The notes under the pieces: model-generated
What the model was told of the DNA's origin: nothing
What the model saw: only the letters and a program-made list of their open reading frames with translations
Databases searched by the model: none
Position numbers and translations under genes: made by a program
Assembly (NCBI GenBank): GCA_963815965.1
Contig: CAWFIT010000001.1
Location: 1 to 64,000, forward strand
DNA from: DASVFB01 sp963815965
GTDB lineage: Bacteria; Actinomycetota; Thermoleophilia; Gaiellales; Gaiellaceae
DNA length: 64,000 bases
Direction: 5' to 3'
Part shown: in pieces, positions 62,309 to 64,000 of the stretch
Position numbering within the stretch: position 1 is the stretch's first letter
How the letters are laid out: each line of letters opens with the position of its first letter

Positions 62309-62756
62309 ACGAGCGCCTCTCCACCTCGGCGAGGGCTTTGCGCAGGTACCAGCCCCACATGCGTCTGCCCCCGAGTTGGTTGATCGCGGAGGCGGTCCGG
62401 CCCTTGGCGCTGCGTCGGAACTCCCGTCTCAGTCGCATCTCGACGGTGCTTCCCCCAGCGCTCGGCGAAACCTTCAGCTCCCAGGTACTGCCGGGCGCGA
62501 GCACATTGGAGTCGATCACGCTCTGACGGATCGCTCCAGGCTCCCACTCGTAGCGGCTTCGCTCCCAGACGCGGCCAAAGGGCGGCCGGAAGCCCTCGGT
62601 CACCTCGGCGAAGTCTGCTCCCTGAGCGTGCACTTCGAAGTACTGGCGCTTTGAATTCGACCACACCTTGACGCGATCCTCGGAGAGGTCGGTGGCCGCA
62701 GCGAGTACCTGCTCGGGGGACGCCGACGTGCTCTCGGAAACCGTGATGTCCAACAT
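62304..62756 (-). CDS. SRPBCC family protein
   Basis: The 150-residue protein fits the START/Bet v1-like fold: an N-terminal strand (MLDITVSESTSASPEQVLAA), the V-shaped helix ATDLSEDRVKVWSNSKRQY, central strands WEPGAIRQSVIDSNVLAPGS, then STVEMRLRREFRRSAKGR, and a long C-terminal helix with RMWGWYLRKALAEVER. Such proteins bind lipids or other hydrophobic ligands. There is no signal peptide. It lies downstream of the prephenate dehydratase gene on the same strand with a repeat hairpin between. Confidence 0.82.
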   Translation of the reverse strand: MLDITVSESTSASPEQVLAAATDLSEDRVKVWSNSKRQYFEVHAQGADFAEVTEGFRPPFGRVWERSRYEWEPGAIRQSVIDSNVLAPGSTWELKVSPSAGGSTVEMRLRREFRRSAKGRTASAINQLGGRRMWGWYLRKALAEVERRSS

Positions 62757-62816
62757 GTGGGCGATCGTACCGACGTACGAAATCGTTCCTGCGAATCGCC
62801 GACTGGCTGATCTACT

Positions 62817-62860
62817 TCAAGCTCCTCCAGCCGAGGAGTCAATCTGTTCGGCGCTCTTAG
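62817..62860 (-). repeat. 3'-end hairpin repeat, copy 2 (behind prephenate dehydratase)
   Basis: Second copy of the element at 62264-62308. On the minus strand it runs through the prephenate dehydratase stop codon into CTCCTC-ggctg-GAGGAG, a perfect 6-bp stem with a 5-base loop, a likely transcription end. Confidence 0.6.
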
Positions 62861-63690
62861 CCGCCCGGCCTATGTGGCTGCACGGCCGCGGCATACGAGC
62901 CGAGCACGCGCGTGAAGGTCGCGTGCTCGCTGAGCTCCGCGAGCGCCTCGACCATCTCGGGCCGCTGCGCGGACGCGTCGACGTCCGCATAGAAGACGTA
63001 CTCCCACGGACGCCCCGGCCGCGGCCGGGACTCGAGCTTCGTCAAGCTCAAGTGCCGTTCGGCGAATGCGCCGAGGCAGCGGAACAGCGAGCCGGCGACG
63101 TGTCCGACGCCGAAGACGAGCGACGTCCTGTCCGGCTCGCCCAGCGGCTTCGGGTCGCGCGCGAGCACGCCGAAGCGCGTGTAGTTGTCCGGGTATGTCT
63201 GGATCCGCTCGGCGAGCACCTCAAGCCCGTAGAGCTTGGCCGCGCGCTTGGAAGCGATCGCGGCCGTGCGCTCGAGCTTTTGCTCCGCGATCCGTTTCGC
63301 GGCGCCCGCAGTGTTGTACTCGGCGCGCACCGTCACGTCGAGCGCGCTCAGGAACTCTTCGGATTGCGCGATCGCCTGCGGATGCGACATCACCTCGTCG
63401 AGCTCGTCCAGCGTAGACCCGGGTAGCGCGAGCAGACAGTGGTCGACGCGAACGACCGTCTCGCCGACCAGGTGCAGGCCGTGCCTCAGGAACAGGTCGT
63501 ACGTCTCGTTGATGCTCCCCGCCTGCGAGTTGTCGAGCGGAACGAGGCCGGCCGCGACGCGACCGACCTCGACTGCTTCGAAAACCTTGCGGATCGACGG
63601 AAACGCCTGCCGCTCCGCCTCGGGGAAGAGCGCGAGGGCGCCCTCCTCCGAATAAGCCCCTACCTCGCCCTGGTACGCGACGACGTTCAT
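62857..63690 (-). CDS. pheA: prephenate dehydratase
   Basis: The 277-residue protein has the two-lobed PDT domain (1-180) starting VAYQGEVGAYSEEGALALFP, with GLVPLDNSQAGSINETYDLF and the catalytic Thr-Arg-Phe motif YPDNYTRFGVLAR, and an ACT regulatory domain (about 195-270) with the Phe-binding LTKLESRPRPGRPWEYVFYA. It converts prephenate to phenylpyruvate in phenylalanine synthesis and is expected to be feedback-inhibited by phenylalanine. It is monofunctional, with no chorismate mutase domain. No other aromatic gene is nearby. Confidence 0.95.
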   Translation of the reverse strand: MNVVAYQGEVGAYSEEGALALFPEAERQAFPSIRKVFEAVEVGRVAAGLVPLDNSQAGSINETYDLFLRHGLHLVGETVVRVDHCLLALPGSTLDELDEVMSHPQAIAQSEEFLSALDVTVRAEYNTAGAAKRIAEQKLERTAAIASKRAAKLYGLEVLAERIQTYPDNYTRFGVLARDPKPLGEPDRTSLVFGVGHVAGSLFRCLGAFAERHLSLTKLESRPRPGRPWEYVFYADVDASAQRPEMVEALAELSEHATFTRVLGSYAAAVQPHRPGG

Positions 63691-63936
63691 CTGCGCAGCT
63701 TACGAGGCGTGGCAACGAAGGCTACGCGCGGGGCTTGCGCACCGCCCAAGTGCAGTTCCAGGTCAGTGGCCAGAGCATCAGCCTTCACCTCCCGTTTCCT
63801 TCGCCGCATTGTCGAACGCGAGCACGCGCTCCGCAAACTGAGCGGAAACTAGGCGACCTAGGCCCGCCGAGCCTCCCCCCGTTGGGGGAGGAACCGCAGA
63901 ATCACTCGATCGGGGAATCCAGACAAAGCGGCGAAA
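63691..63936. other. intergenic region with a G/C hairpin
   Basis: No gene seen. CCTCCCCC and GGGGGAGG (63872-63891) form an 8-bp stem with a 4-base loop, 45 bases after the stop of the partial leftward frame at the window edge, and may end its transcript. Confidence 0.4.
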
Positions 63937-64000
63937 CTACGGCTGCGAAACCGGTGCGTTCTCCGATTCCGCCGGCTCTTCGGAGGCGCCCGCGCCGTCC
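63937..64000 (-). CDS. possible C-terminal end of a leftward gene (partial)
   Basis: The minus strand reads an open frame from the window edge with tail DGAGASEEPAESENAPVSQP and a stop at 63937. The acidic, Ala/Glu/Pro-rich composition resembles a disordered C-terminal tail. Only 20 residues are visible, so this is tentative. Confidence 0.3.
   Translation of the reverse strand, partial: DGAGASEEPAESENAPVSQP

Overview
The window looks like a chromosomal segment of a high-GC actinobacterium, most likely of the Thermoleophilia/Gaiella-Solirubrobacter side of the phylum. This is inferred from gene content, not from a marker gene. The indicators are F420-type enzymes (deazaflavin nitroreductase, LLM oxidoreductase), a GPP34 protein, a SigG-like sigma factor with a SnoaL-type tail, a class III cyclase/AAA/TPR giant protein beside a family-5 solute-binding-protein remnant, a stand-alone LigD polymerase, and several starts without a Shine-Dalgarno. 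No rRNA, complete tRNA or CRISPR array was found.

Layout. 0-5.6 kb: leftward genes, with an ECF sigma factor and a membrane partner, a four-gene operon (membrane protein, F420 nitroreductase, GPP34, DUF3995), and a universal-stress-protein/histidine-kinase/NarL cluster in which all three genes carry single-base frameshifts. 5.9-12.6 kb: rightward MacB-type ABC exporter, a frameshifted lipid-type hydrolase, then several gene remnants, two intact hypothetical genes and a broken YCII gene. 12.9-17 kb: an alcohol dehydrogenase, an alpha/beta hydrolase between 41-bp direct repeats, a solute-binding-protein remnant, and a sequence that reads as the 3' half of a selenocysteine tRNA. 17-24.4 kb: adenylate cyclase/ATPase/TPR regulator, then an XRE repressor divergent from a four-gene redox operon. 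24.4-36.5 kb: secreted proteins, a GH3 glycosidase, an IS110 element, SigG-like sigma, MFS exporter, LLM oxidoreductase, and a convergent exonuclease III/LigD repair pair with gene remnants between. 37-39.2 kb: secreted BNR-repeat protein followed by two more copies of the selC-like repeat. 39.5-50 kb: dehydrogenase, SulP transporter, EttA, DUF202, a Rieske fusion protein divergent from SoxR, threonine dehydratase and small hypothetical genes. 50-64 kb: a large cell-surface protein, a copper oxidase fusion, a sugar ABC transporter, a two-component system bracketed by paralogous secreted proteins, an SRPBCC protein and prephenate dehydratase.

How it fits together. Most intact genes serve environmental sensing (sigma factors, two-component systems, cyclase, SoxR, XRE), redox and copper chemistry, and transport. 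The region 3.5-39 kb is scarred: remnants of at least seven genes, an insertion sequence, tRNA-3'-end-like fragments and direct repeats, which suggests repeated integration and excision. The most interesting items are the dispersed selC-like fragments, the SoxR-type promoter of the Rieske fusion, the copper oxidase with inserted metal-binding modules, the IS110 element with a long structured leader, and the kinase/regulator pair flanked by two paralogous exported proteins.
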